Shown here in pieces: positions 1-4,658 of a stretch of DNA of 6,282 nucleotides. Within the stretch, counting starts at the first letter, position 1, and each line of letters begins with the position of its first letter. The notes under the pieces were generated by a model. It was not told the origin of the DNA and made no database searches. It saw nothing but the letters and a program-made list of their open reading frames with translations. The stretch covers positions 1 through 6,282 of the forward strand of contig PWLK01000032.1 of assembly GCA_003560545.1 (NCBI GenBank), written 5' to 3'. The DNA comes from Candidatus Woesearchaeota archaeon (GTDB lineage: Archaea > Nanobdellota > Nanobdellia > Woesearchaeales > 21-14-0-10-32-9). The position numbers were made by a program, and so were the translations under genes.

Positions 1-1
1 C

Positions 2-286
2 TTATTCGCAATCAACAACGTAGCAGACCCCATCAGAAACTCTAATGAACGCCAATTAAATGCTCTTCTTAACTACGCCTCCAATTCTAATAACGGCCTC
101 ACAAAATACGTTGCGACAGCACACCACAGGCCAAGAGATGCCTTGCGTGCAGGCCTGAGATGGCTTGATCATGATGCAGTGCACCCTTACACTTTATCTT
201 GTGATAATAACATAATAGAGTATTCTAGGAAGACCAGGGAGAACCACAACGCACTTAACTCCGTCGGCGGAGTGGCATTGAAATAA
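2..286 (+). CDS. C-terminal part of an unrecognised protein (5' end outside window)
   Basis: An open frame runs from the window edge to a TAA at 284-286, giving 94 residues and no stop. It ends with NALNSVGGVALK. Visible stretches include LFAINNVADPIRNSNERQ near the left edge and AGLRWLDHDAVHPYTLS in the middle. There is no membrane segment and no motif I can assign. The composition is that of a soluble protein rich in Asn, Ala and His. Codons are mostly A/C-ended up to about position 160 and more T-ended after that. It converges on the RelE-like toxin gene with only 15 nt between the stops. No start is visible, so the true length is unknown. I am fairly sure it is coding and have no basis for a function. 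Confidence 0.6.
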   Translation, partial: LFAINNVADPIRNSNERQLNALLNYASNSNNGLTKYVATAHHRPRDALRAGLRWLDHDAVHPYTLSCDNNIIEYSRKTRENHNALNSVGGVALK

Positions 287-301
287 ATAAAAATAATATT
301 T

Positions 302-565
302 CTATTTCAAGCCCTCTTTTTTGTATATGTTTTTTCTGTGGCCTATATCTATTACAAGAACTAATAATTTATCTTTTTCAAGATCAACAATTAATCTGTA
401 ATCTCCTACTCTGAATTTATAGGATTTATCCCCGACCAGCCTTTTTAGGTATGCTTCTGGCCTGATTCTTAATTTGTCTAATGACAATATTATTCTTTCC
501 CTGTCTCGGGAGTTTAATTTGTCAAGAAATTTTTCAACTCTTTTTGATAAGATTATTTCGTACAC
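302..565 (-). CDS. relE: RelE/ParE-family toxin (mRNA interferase-like)
   Basis: An 87-residue protein of normal size for the RelE/ParE superfamily, whose RelE members cut mRNA on the ribosome. It opens with YEIILSKRVEKFLDKL, the usual first strand and helix. The later KFRVGDYRLIVDL (about residues 50-62) and IDIGHRKNIYK (about 72-82) match the conserved RxGDYR...HR..IY pattern, with basic residues R52, R57 and R77 as active-site candidates. The GTG at 563-565 is preferred because it starts exactly where the family starts and has GGGGCGAT upstream. A GTG at 593-595 would add 10 residues and has no ribosome-binding sequence. It lies downstream of the RHH antitoxin with a 68-nt gap, in antitoxin-first order. 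The stop is TAG. RelE class is well supported; RNase activity is inferred from the family. Confidence 0.88.
   Translation of the reverse strand: MYEIILSKRVEKFLDKLNSRDRERIILSLDKLRIRPEAYLKRLVGDKSYKFRVGDYRLIVDLEKDKLLVLVIDIGHRKNIYKKEGLK
317..335 (+). terminator. T-rich termination signal for the left-edge gene
   Basis: Two T6 runs (317-322 and 330-335) lie 30-50 nt after the stop at 284-286. Archaeal RNA polymerase terminates at oligo-T without needing a hairpin. The signal lies inside the antisense 3' end of the toxin gene. This is a sequence-pattern call only. Confidence 0.3.
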
Positions 566-633
566 TAAAAAATCGCCCCGTAGTTTTTTGTGCACAAAAG
601 CTGGTGTGTTTTTGGTTGCATTTAAGAAGCCCG

Positions 634-855
634 TTATAGATTATATTTCTTTTTTAGGTCTGATAGTGTGACAAATTTGCCTTCGGAGATTTCTTTTCTT
701 GAAAGGGCTATATCTTTTTTTGTTTGTTCGGATAGCTCTTTGGTATCTTCTATGATGTTCCAGATTACATCTTCGTAAGTTTCCCTGTCAAAAAGCTTCA
801 TTTTGTTTAGCTCTTTCTGTAAGTCTGAGCTTATTTGAATAGTTGTCGATGCCAT
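634..855 (-). CDS. relB: RHH-type antitoxin, partner of the RelE-like toxin
   Basis: A 73-residue protein. The N-terminus ASTTIQISSDLQKELNKMK (residues 2-20) has the beta strand and first helix of a ribbon-helix-helix DNA-binding domain, followed by ETYEDVIWNIIEDT as the second helix. The C-terminal part (SRKEISEGKFVTLSDL) is the charged, flexible arm that in archaeal RelB-like antitoxins wraps the toxin. Such proteins neutralise the toxin and repress their own operon as dimers on palindromic DNA. The ATG at 853-855 is the only sensible start. A TATA element 26 nt upstream implies a leaderless mRNA, and an 18-bp inverted repeat lies between it and the start. It is the first gene of the operon and is followed by the toxin. 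Confidence in the pairing is high. Confidence 0.87.
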   Translation of the reverse strand: MASTTIQISSDLQKELNKMKLFDRETYEDVIWNIIEDTKELSEQTKKDIALSRKEISEGKFVTLSDLKKKYNL

Positions 856-860
856 AATAA

Positions 861-878
861 ACTATAATTTAATATAGT
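861..878. promoter_or_regulatory. Candidate operator for the RelB/RelE operon
   Basis: ACTATA-atttaa-TATAGT is an inverted repeat with two perfect 6-bp arms and a 6-bp centre. It lies between the TATA box and the antitoxin start, just touching the box. RHH antitoxins typically bind such short palindromes, and this placement would block TBP or polymerase. The repeat is seen in the sequence; binding is inferred. AT-rich DNA makes chance palindromes fairly common. Confidence 0.45.
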
Positions 879-885
879 ATATAAG
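878..885 (-). promoter_or_regulatory. TATA box of the antitoxin-toxin operon
   Basis: On the minus strand this reads CTTATATA, preceded by the purine-rich AGAAAAAAA as a BRE candidate. Its centre is about 26 nt from the A of the antitoxin ATG at 855, so transcription should begin at or next to the start codon and the mRNA would be leaderless. Confidence 0.6.
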
Positions 886-971
886 TTTTTTTCTTTTTAT
901 TATTTTTTATCTATATAGAAAATAATTGTTTTGGCAAAACCCTTTTTTTGCAGGTCCTCCAAGGAAAATTA

Positions 972-978
972 TTTAAAT
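972..978 (+). promoter_or_regulatory. TATA box of the PCNA gene
   Basis: TTTAAAT, preceded by the purine-rich AAGGAAAA (961-968) as a BRE candidate. A start site about 26 nt downstream would fall near 1001, leaving a leader of roughly 20 nt. That leader holds the ribosome-binding sequence. Confidence 0.55.
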
Positions 979-1009
979 CAACCCATGTTTTTAAAATCAT
1001 AATATTAAA

Positions 1010-1016
1010 GGGTGGT
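1010..1016 (+). promoter_or_regulatory. Ribosome-binding site deciding the PCNA TTG start
   Basis: GGGTGGT lies 5 nt before the TTG at 1022-1024. It resembles the GGTGAT-type archaeal Shine-Dalgarno sequence. It supports a non-ATG start, which also places the N-terminus exactly where PCNA proteins begin. Confidence 0.55.
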
Positions 1017-1021
1017 ATAAC

Positions 1022-1759
1022 TTGAAACTCACACTTGCCGAGCCAAAACTATTAAAGGAAAGCATAAGCATAATCTCAGACCTCGTAACAGAAGCAAGGT
1101 TCAAAATCTCCAAAGACGTCCTGGAACTAGTAGCGATGGACCCGGCTAACGTAGCCATGGTAATATTCAAAATGCCAAGCTCTTCTTTCGCAGAGTACGA
1201 CATAAAAAAAGACGAAGTCATCGCCCTAAACCTTGGCAGCCTAAAACAAGTCCTCAGAAGGGCTAAGAACAACGACGTCCTAACCCTTGAAATGATGGAC
1301 GGCAAACTAAAAGTAGTATTGAAAGGCAAGAGCACGAGGACGTTCGACTTGCCATTAATAGACTTAGAGGAAAAAGAGCAGAAAATACCAAAACTCGATC
1401 CTAAAGCAACAATAGAAATGCCTTCGGAATCATTAGATGAAGCAATAGAAGACGTTGACATCGTAAGCGAAAGCATCTCTTTCCAGGCAGAAAAAGACAA
1501 GCTATTAATCTCCGGCTCAGGAGACCTTACAAAAGCCGAAGTCGTGCTAAACCAAAGTGACGATGTGAAGATAACAAGTTCTGATTCTCATAAGAGCAAA
1601 TACAGCATTGAATACCTGAAAAAAATGGTTCAGGGCAGTAAGCTCGCAGGAAAGGCTTCCCTGAAATTCAGCAAGGACTACCCTTTAACCCTTGAATACC
1701 TGGAGAAAGACAAGGTAAGCCTTACATTCATACTCGCACCCAGGGTTGACAACGATTAA
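1022..1759 (+). CDS. pcn: DNA polymerase sliding clamp (PCNA)
   Basis: A 245-residue protein, the usual length for archaeal PCNA. It forms the trimeric ring that tethers DNA polymerase, FEN1, ligase and other PIP-box proteins to DNA. Visible marks are the N-terminal KLTLAEPKLLKESISIISDL, the diagnostic LELVAMDPANVAMV (residues 34-47), the acidic interdomain connecting loop around residues 112-128 (LIDLEEKEQKIPKLD), and the C-terminal LTFILAPRV (234-242). Two clamp domains of about 120 residues are joined by that loop. It starts at TTG with a ribosome-binding sequence 5 nt upstream. It is monocistronic in appearance, divergent from the toxin-antitoxin operon, and followed by an independent promoter. 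Early codons are mostly A/C-ended; from about 1555 T-ended codons become more common. No key region is missing. Confidence 0.97.
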   Translation: MKLTLAEPKLLKESISIISDLVTEARFKISKDVLELVAMDPANVAMVIFKMPSSSFAEYDIKKDEVIALNLGSLKQVLRRAKNNDVLTLEMMDGKLKVVLKGKSTRTFDLPLIDLEEKEQKIPKLDPKATIEMPSESLDEAIEDVDIVSESISFQAEKDKLLISGSGDLTKAEVVLNQSDDVKITSSDSHKSKYSIEYLKKMVQGSKLAGKASLKFSKDYPLTLEYLEKDKVSLTFILAPRVDND

Positions 1760-1809
1760 TTCTTCTTAATCTGTTCTTCCCGGAGATTCATCGAAAATAC
1801 TAACAAAAG

Positions 1810-1818
1810 TTATAAATA
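1810..1818 (+). promoter_or_regulatory. TATA box of the DUF4258/DUF2283 operon
   Basis: TTATAAATA, preceded by ACAAAAG as a weak BRE. Its centre is about 27 nt before the ATG at 1841, predicting a leaderless transcript. It shows that this pair is transcribed separately from PCNA. Confidence 0.6.
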
Positions 1819-1840
1819 GTATCATGCCCGCGTACAAAGT

Positions 1841-2140
1841 ATGGAATTGGACAAAGCATTAGCTTTAATAAAAAGAAACTTGAAAAAGGAGATAATAGAA
1901 ACGAAGCATTTTAAGGAACAATGTTTAGATAGAAATTTAGATATAAAGACCATACGAAACGTTGTAAGCGGAAATAAGATTTTGGGGATTGTTGAACAAG
2001 ATGAAAAAGAGAAATTATACAAAGTGTGGTTTTATTACGAAAAAAACAAAGATTTAAATATTGTTATGAGAATACTGCCTTCGGGTAAGCTGAAGTTCGT
2101 AACTACATTTCCTTGTTATTCGGACAGGAGGGCGAGATGA
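1841..2140 (+). CDS. DUF4258-like small protein, possible toxin component
   Basis: A 99-residue basic protein. ETKHFKEQCLDRNLDIKTIRNVV (about residues 20-42, with T21, H23 and R31) followed by strands that end in LKFVTTFPC (about 84-92) fits DUF4258, whose shared pattern is T.H...(x)R.(I)...(V), then hydrophobic strands, then V(x)T.(y/f). DUF4258 proteins are small, RelE-like in size, and often sit in two-gene operons of toxin-antitoxin type; no reaction is established here. It is the first gene, with a TATA box about 27 nt upstream of the ATG and no Shine-Dalgarno sequence, so probably leaderless. Its stop overlaps the next start as ATGA, indicating translational coupling. The family call rests on pattern recognition; a toxin role is inference. 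Confidence 0.65.
   Translation: MELDKALALIKRNLKKEIIETKHFKEQCLDRNLDIKTIRNVVSGNKILGIVEQDEKEKLYKVWFYYEKNKDLNIVMRILPSGKLKFVTTFPCYSDRRAR
2127..2131 (+). promoter_or_regulatory. Ribosome-binding site deciding the DUF2283 gene start
   Basis: GGAGG lies 5 nt before the ATG at 2137. It supports that ATG over the in-frame TTG at 2113, which has no such signal and would lengthen the overlap with the previous gene. Confidence 0.65.
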
Positions 2141-2508
2141 AAAAAAACAAGCCTAATAAAGCGAGAGTGAATTATGATTTGGAAAACGATGTTCTCTCAG
2201 CTAGGCCTCTAAAGAGAAATTATGATTCTTCGTTTCAGATAGGAGATTTTATTTTCGATTTAGATAATAATAATATGATTAACGGAATAGAAATTTTAAA
2301 CGCATCAAAAGTATTTAACATGCCGAAATTCTCTCTCAAGAACAACATTTCCGGGAGATTATATGTAGAAGTCAATGATGAGTTTATAAAAATAAAAATA
2401 TCTGTGGTTACAATAATCAGGAATTCTCAGAGAAGTGGTGTAGTTGACATAGAGAGAATAAAACCAGATTTTTTAGCGCCTATAGAACTTAATTTGGCAG
2501 TTGCCTAG
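2137..2508 (+). CDS. DUF2283-like protein, partner of the DUF4258-like protein
   Basis: A 123-residue protein. VNYDLENDVLSARP (about 11-24) and GDFIFDLDNNNMINGIEILNAS (about 36-57) carry the DUF2283 hallmarks: a Y-D-x-x-x-D-x-L strand followed by D-x-(D)...(I)xGIEIL(N)AS. The second half (about 60-123) continues with predicted strands and I cannot assign it. DUF2283 has no established function, but it recurs next to small DUF4258-type genes, which suggests an antitoxin or partner role. The ATG overlaps the upstream stop by 4 nt (ATGA), and GGAGG lies 5 nt before it, so translation is probably coupled. It is longer than a minimal DUF2283 protein. Stop is TAG. The family call is fairly good; the role is inference. 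Confidence 0.65.
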   Translation: MKKNKPNKARVNYDLENDVLSARPLKRNYDSSFQIGDFIFDLDNNNMINGIEILNASKVFNMPKFSLKNNISGRLYVEVNDEFIKIKISVVTIIRNSQRSGVVDIERIKPDFLAPIELNLAVA

Positions 2509-2526
2509 CACCGTATTATTCTTCAA

Positions 2527-2532
2527 TTTTTT
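2527..2532 (+). terminator. T-run terminator after the DUF4258/DUF2283 operon
   Basis: A T6 run begins 19 nt after the TAG at 2506-2508 and is followed by more T-rich sequence to about 2561. It fits an archaeal oligo-T terminator. No stable hairpin is evident. Confidence 0.35.
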
Positions 2533-2574
2533 CTGTTGTAGAACATTTGTTTCTTTGTTTTATGCACTAACTAT

Positions 2575-2586
2575 ACTAAATTTAGT
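2575..2586. repeat. Perfect 12-bp palindrome
   Basis: ACTAAATTTAGT is identical to its reverse complement. With a one-base bulge the pairing extends outward (ATACTAAA / TTTAGTGTAT). It belongs to a cluster of ACTAA words at 2566, 2575, 2606 and 2629. Confidence 0.45.
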
Positions 2587-2602
2587 GTATTAAGTAATAT
2601 AT

Positions 2603-2615
2603 GTTACTAAGTAAC
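2603..2615. repeat. 13-bp inverted repeat GTTACT-a-AGTAAC
   Basis: Two perfect 6-bp arms lie around a single central base. A related TTTAGTAAC occurs at 2815-2823, between the TATA element and the start of the next gene, so both could bind the same protein. The sequence match is seen; a shared factor is inference. Confidence 0.4.
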
Positions 2616-2802
2616 GAAATATTTGTGCACTAAGTACATAGTAATTTTATGATTATGAAGGGGAAAAATAGCTCGTGGGGCTTTCTTAATCCCTTCCAGG
2701 CACGCCCAGAAAATAAGGTCTTTCCTTAAAAAGCACATGATAAAGCACAAGGTTTCATTGTTGTGGAAAGAAGAATAGGAATTGATGAGAAAAACAGAAA
2801 AA

Positions 2803-2811
2803 CTTAAATAA
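2803..2811 (+). promoter_or_regulatory. TATA box of the 2838-3557 gene
   Basis: CTTAAATAA, preceded by the purine-rich AGAAAAACAGAAAAA as a possible BRE region. Its centre is about 31 nt before the ATG at 2838, so the leader would be only a few nucleotides. This favours the ATG over the TTG at 2832. Confidence 0.5.
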
Positions 2812-2837
2812 CTCTTTAGTAACAACACTCTTTGTTT

Positions 2838-3557
2838 ATGCAGGATGGCTTAGAAACAGAGATACGGAGGGCTTTGATAGAGAATCGGGCTCAGGAGATT
2901 TCCTTTTTCAGGGCTAGTTCAAAAAGCTATAAGGATGCAATAGAAGATTACCTTGAAAGCTCCCTGCCCGGACATAACTATCAGACAATACGCTTTCTCG
3001 CAGCTAAGCTATCAACGCCAGGACTTATTATGAAAAGATCTCGTTCTGAATCCAGATTGATTCATGAAAATCCTTTGTTTCTTAACACAGAATTGTTCAG
3101 CGATCCTAACGGCTTTCATTCAGGCGTTTACAGGGTTCTTGATGATTTTGACAAGAAAAACATTATGTTACTCGCATACAAGAATAACTTTGTTGTTAAT
3201 GCTTTGCATGCTGCCGTCGAGGCTGAAGGCGGGGATATTGCTTTGAGCAACGATTACGTTTCCAATGTCACAAGGCAGTTCTACGATGACCAAATAGATT
3301 TTATAAGTTACAACGCGCCTGGATTCCTTGAGACCAATTTTATGATGCTTGATGTTTACGAGTACTTGTGCGGCGTTAAAGGCGTAAATAAAGGTGTTGC
3401 TGCGGAAAACCTGCTTGCCAGCATAAAAGACTCCCTTGATTCGGGGTCAGGCTTAAAAAAAGTTTATAACGATTATTTATTTGTAAAAGCCGATAATATC
3501 TGGCAAGCCTCAAACAAATACATCCCTGCTGAAACTCATCGCGCTGAGCACACCTAG
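2838..3557 (+). CDS. Unrecognised soluble protein
   Basis: 239 residues from the ATG at 2838; a TTG two codons earlier is a weaker start. I do not recognise a family. The protein looks soluble and mostly helical, with no signal peptide or membrane segment. Visible stretches include a charged N-terminal helix (GLETEIRRALIENRAQEI), a basic patch LIMKRSRSESRLIHENP (about 65-81), NNFVVNALHAAVEAEGG (about 118-134), and an aromatic-rich run around MMLDVYEYLCG in the last third. The gene stands alone, with its own TATA box and a very short leader. Its codons are noticeably T/G-ended (GTT, CTT, GAT), unlike the A/C-ended codons of the PCNA start and the 4083-5250 operon. Its TAG stop shares CTAG with the stop of the convergent gene 3554-3907. 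Coding status is well supported; function is unknown. Confidence 0.7.
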   Translation: MQDGLETEIRRALIENRAQEISFFRASSKSYKDAIEDYLESSLPGHNYQTIRFLAAKLSTPGLIMKRSRSESRLIHENPLFLNTELFSDPNGFHSGVYRVLDDFDKKNIMLLAYKNNFVVNALHAAVEAEGGDIALSNDYVSNVTRQFYDDQIDFISYNAPGFLETNFMMLDVYEYLCGVKGVNKGVAAENLLASIKDSLDSGSGLKKVYNDYLFVKADNIWQASNKYIPAETHRAEHT

Positions 3558-3907
3558 GTTTTTCTGTTAAGCTTTTCTTCTGTAAGAATAAGGGATTCGT
3601 AGTTGAATGGAATTATGTTGTTGGTTATCATTCCAAAAACTTTTTCTTTCTGTTCTTCGTCCATTAAGTTCATTCTTTCTTTTGAGAATTCCAGGTCTTG
3701 GTCGTTATTCCTGTAAAGGTAATGTGTTTCGCTTCCTATTTTGAATTTTGCGTATATGAAGTTGTGGTTGTCGTCATATTTTATTTCTTCTGGCTATGTT
3801 TCTGGCTTTACAATTTCTTCTGAGCTTTCCATTTCTTCTATTATCTTCCTTCCAGGGTTTTCCTGGAAGTAGCTGTCTAAAAGGTTTCCTAATTTGTATT
3901 GTTCCAT
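3554..3907 (-). pseudogene. Small unrecognised gene interrupted by one in-frame TAG
   Basis: From the ATG at 3905-3907 the frame reads MEQYKLGNLLDSYFQENPG and on for 37 codons to a TAG at 3794-3796. It then continues open for 79 codons in the same frame to a TAG at 3554-3556. The downstream part is plainly protein-like (HNFIYAKFKIGSETHYLYRN, then EKVFGMITNNIIPFNYESL). Without the stop it would be a 117-residue acidic, soluble protein of unknown family. The TAG lies in a four-codon repeat (AAG CCA GAA ACA / TAG CCA GAA GAA), so the original codon was plausibly AAG (Lys), changed by one A-to-T substitution. A TATA box 29 nt upstream of the ATG is intact. Alternatives are a sequencing error, readthrough, or a 37-residue product. 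TAG is used as a normal stop elsewhere in the window, which argues against general reassignment. Confidence 0.6.
3788..3807 (-). repeat. 12-nt imperfect in-frame repeat containing the nonsense codon
   Basis: TTCTGGCT occurs at 3788-3795 and again at 3800-3807, a period of 12 nt. On the coding strand this gives Lys-Pro-Glu-Thr followed by stop-Pro-Glu-Glu. The repeat points to AAG as the ancestral codon at the stop position. Confidence 0.5.
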
Positions 3908-3930
3908 ACAATGATTGTTTTAGCTAAATA

Positions 3931-3940
3931 ATATATAAAA
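3931..3940 (-). promoter_or_regulatory. TATA box of the interrupted gene
   Basis: On the minus strand this reads TTTTATATAT, preceded by AAGAAAAG as a BRE candidate. Its centre is about 29 nt before the ATG at 3907, giving a leader of about three bases or none. An intact promoter suggests the inactivation is recent, or that the gene is not really dead. Confidence 0.55.
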
Positions 3941-4048
3941 CTTTTCTTTTTTTCACTACTCTTAAGTGTATTTTTTTAATGGTTTTTTCGGGCGGCGTAT
4001 TTTCAATTAAGGTAAATTTTTTTTAAATATAATTCAATATTTATCGAA

Positions 4049-4062
4049 ATATTTATAAATAT
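4049..4062. promoter_or_regulatory. Palindromic TATA region and possible operator of the wHTH-nucleotidyltransferase operon
   Basis: ATATTTATAAATAT is a perfect 14-bp palindrome containing the TATA element TTTATAAAT (4052-4060). AATATTTAT also occurs as a direct repeat at 4036-4044 and 4048-4056. The TATA centre is about 27 nt before the ATG at 4083, so the mRNA is probably leaderless. The first gene encodes a winged-helix protein that could bind here to repress itself. The TATA role is likely; the operator role is inference and weakened by low sequence complexity. Confidence 0.5.
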
Positions 4063-4082
4063 AAATTGGTTTGCTTTGAAAT

Positions 4083-4658
4083 ATGAAGAAGGTTGAGCTA
4101 ATATACAAGGAAATACTGGACGAAGCCATAGAAAGAAAAAACAGGGCTATGACACAAATAGGAATAGCAAAAAAGCTAAAAGTCTCAATAAGCACAGTAC
4201 ACCACGCACTAAAGCCACTGAAAAAAATGAACGCGGTAAACGTAAAGCAACGAATGTTCCAAGTAACAGAGCCTAAAAAAATACTGTACTACTGGGCAAG
4301 CATAAGGAACCCGGAAAAAGACGTGGTATACAAGACAAGGGCTAAGGGAACAGTGAAAGAAATAGAGAAAAACATGCCTCCAAGCATAGTGTACGCAGCA
4401 TACACCGCATACAAAATAAGATTCAAAGACGCGCCCAGCGACTACTCAGAAGTATACGTGTACGGAGATGAAAACACAAGGGAAAGATACCCTGAAGAAA
4501 AAGGGCCTGCAAACCTAATCGTGCTAAAAAAAGACGAGTCCATGGGCAAAATAACAAGCATAGCCCACACATTCGCAGACTTGTGGAACATAAAAAGCTG
4601 GTACGCCAAAGAATACGTAAAAGCACTGGAGGAAAAAATAGATGGACTACTGGAATGA
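4083..4658 (+). CDS. Winged-helix DNA-binding protein, AbiEi-like partner of a nucleotidyltransferase
   Basis: A 191-residue protein. Residues 4-62 form a winged helix: a first helix (VELIYKEILDEAIERK), then the helix-turn-helix TQIGIAKKLKVSISTVHHAL (24-43), then a wing around AVNVKQRMFQV. The rest (about 65-191) is an alpha/beta domain with SIVYAAYTAYKIRF, SEVYVYGD and FADLWNIKSWYAKEYVKAL. This order, a small HTH plus a C-terminal domain ending in an F.DLW...(Y)..(E)(Y/F)V helix, resembles AbiEi antitoxins, which repress the operon and oppose the AbiEii nucleotidyltransferase in type IV toxin-antitoxin systems. The next gene encodes such an enzyme and overlaps this one by 17 nt. A TATA box about 27 nt before the ATG and no ribosome-binding site suggest leaderless translation. 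Codons are strongly A/C-ended. wHTH is well supported; the AbiEi assignment is inferred from order and layout. Confidence 0.75.
   Translation: MKKVELIYKEILDEAIERKNRAMTQIGIAKKLKVSISTVHHALKPLKKMNAVNVKQRMFQVTEPKKILYYWASIRNPEKDVVYKTRAKGTVKEIEKNMPPSIVYAAYTAYKIRFKDAPSDYSEVYVYGDENTRERYPEEKGPANLIVLKKDESMGKITSIAHTFADLWNIKSWYAKEYVKALEEKIDGLLE
4628..4633 (+). promoter_or_regulatory. Ribosome-binding site of the nucleotidyltransferase gene
   Basis: GGAGGA lies 8 nt before the ATG at 4642, inside the end of the upstream gene. It fixes the start and explains how the second gene of a leaderless operon is translated. Confidence 0.65.

Larger units (their letters stand above)
2509..2831. other. Gene-free stretch with terminator, small palindromes and a GC-richer island
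   Basis: I find no supportable gene in these 323 bases. The first 50 are T-rich and probably terminate the upstream operon. 2561-2645 holds several ACTAA/TTAGT-type words and two near-perfect palindromes. 2649-2780 is richer in G and C. It has two short open plus-strand frames without convincing starts, a TAAGG-tcttt-CCTTA hairpin (2714-2728), and AAAGCACA repeated 12 nt apart (2730-2737, 2742-2749). The last part is the promoter of the next gene. A decayed gene or a small RNA is possible but not shown. Confidence 0.4.

Noticed and set aside
474..671. Plus-strand 65-codon frame over the toxin gene
   Set aside because: It is antisense to the RelE-like gene and its antitoxin junction, with no start signal and no motif.
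934..951. GCAAAA-cccttt-TTTTGC hairpin upstream of PCNA
   Set aside because: It is a weak AT-rich stem upstream of the TATA box, so not in the mRNA, and could easily arise by chance.
997..1500. Minus-strand 167-codon open frame under PCNA
   Set aside because: It is antisense to the conserved PCNA gene, Ser/Leu/Phe-rich and without any motif. It is a by-product of PCNA codon use.
1822..2022. Minus-strand frame at 1822-2022 and plus-strand frame at 3064-3246
   Set aside because: Both are shadows of better supported genes (1841-2140 and 2838-3557) and lack start signals.
2778..2784. TGATGAG-like box C of a C/D guide RNA
   Set aside because: No box D (CTGA) or second C'/D' pair follows at a suitable distance, so a guide RNA is not supported.
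2607..2828. Minus-strand 73-codon frame in the gene-free stretch
   Set aside because: The product is hydrophobic/aromatic and of no recognisable kind, with no promoter or ribosome-binding site. It also covers the palindromes and the promoter of the next gene.
3794..3796. Pyrrolysine or general TAG recoding
   Set aside because: Several other genes in the window end in TAG (302-304, 2506-2508, 3555-3557, 5257-5259, 6097-6099), including ones whose family length fits the stop. No structured readthrough element is evident, so a point mutation or error is simpler.
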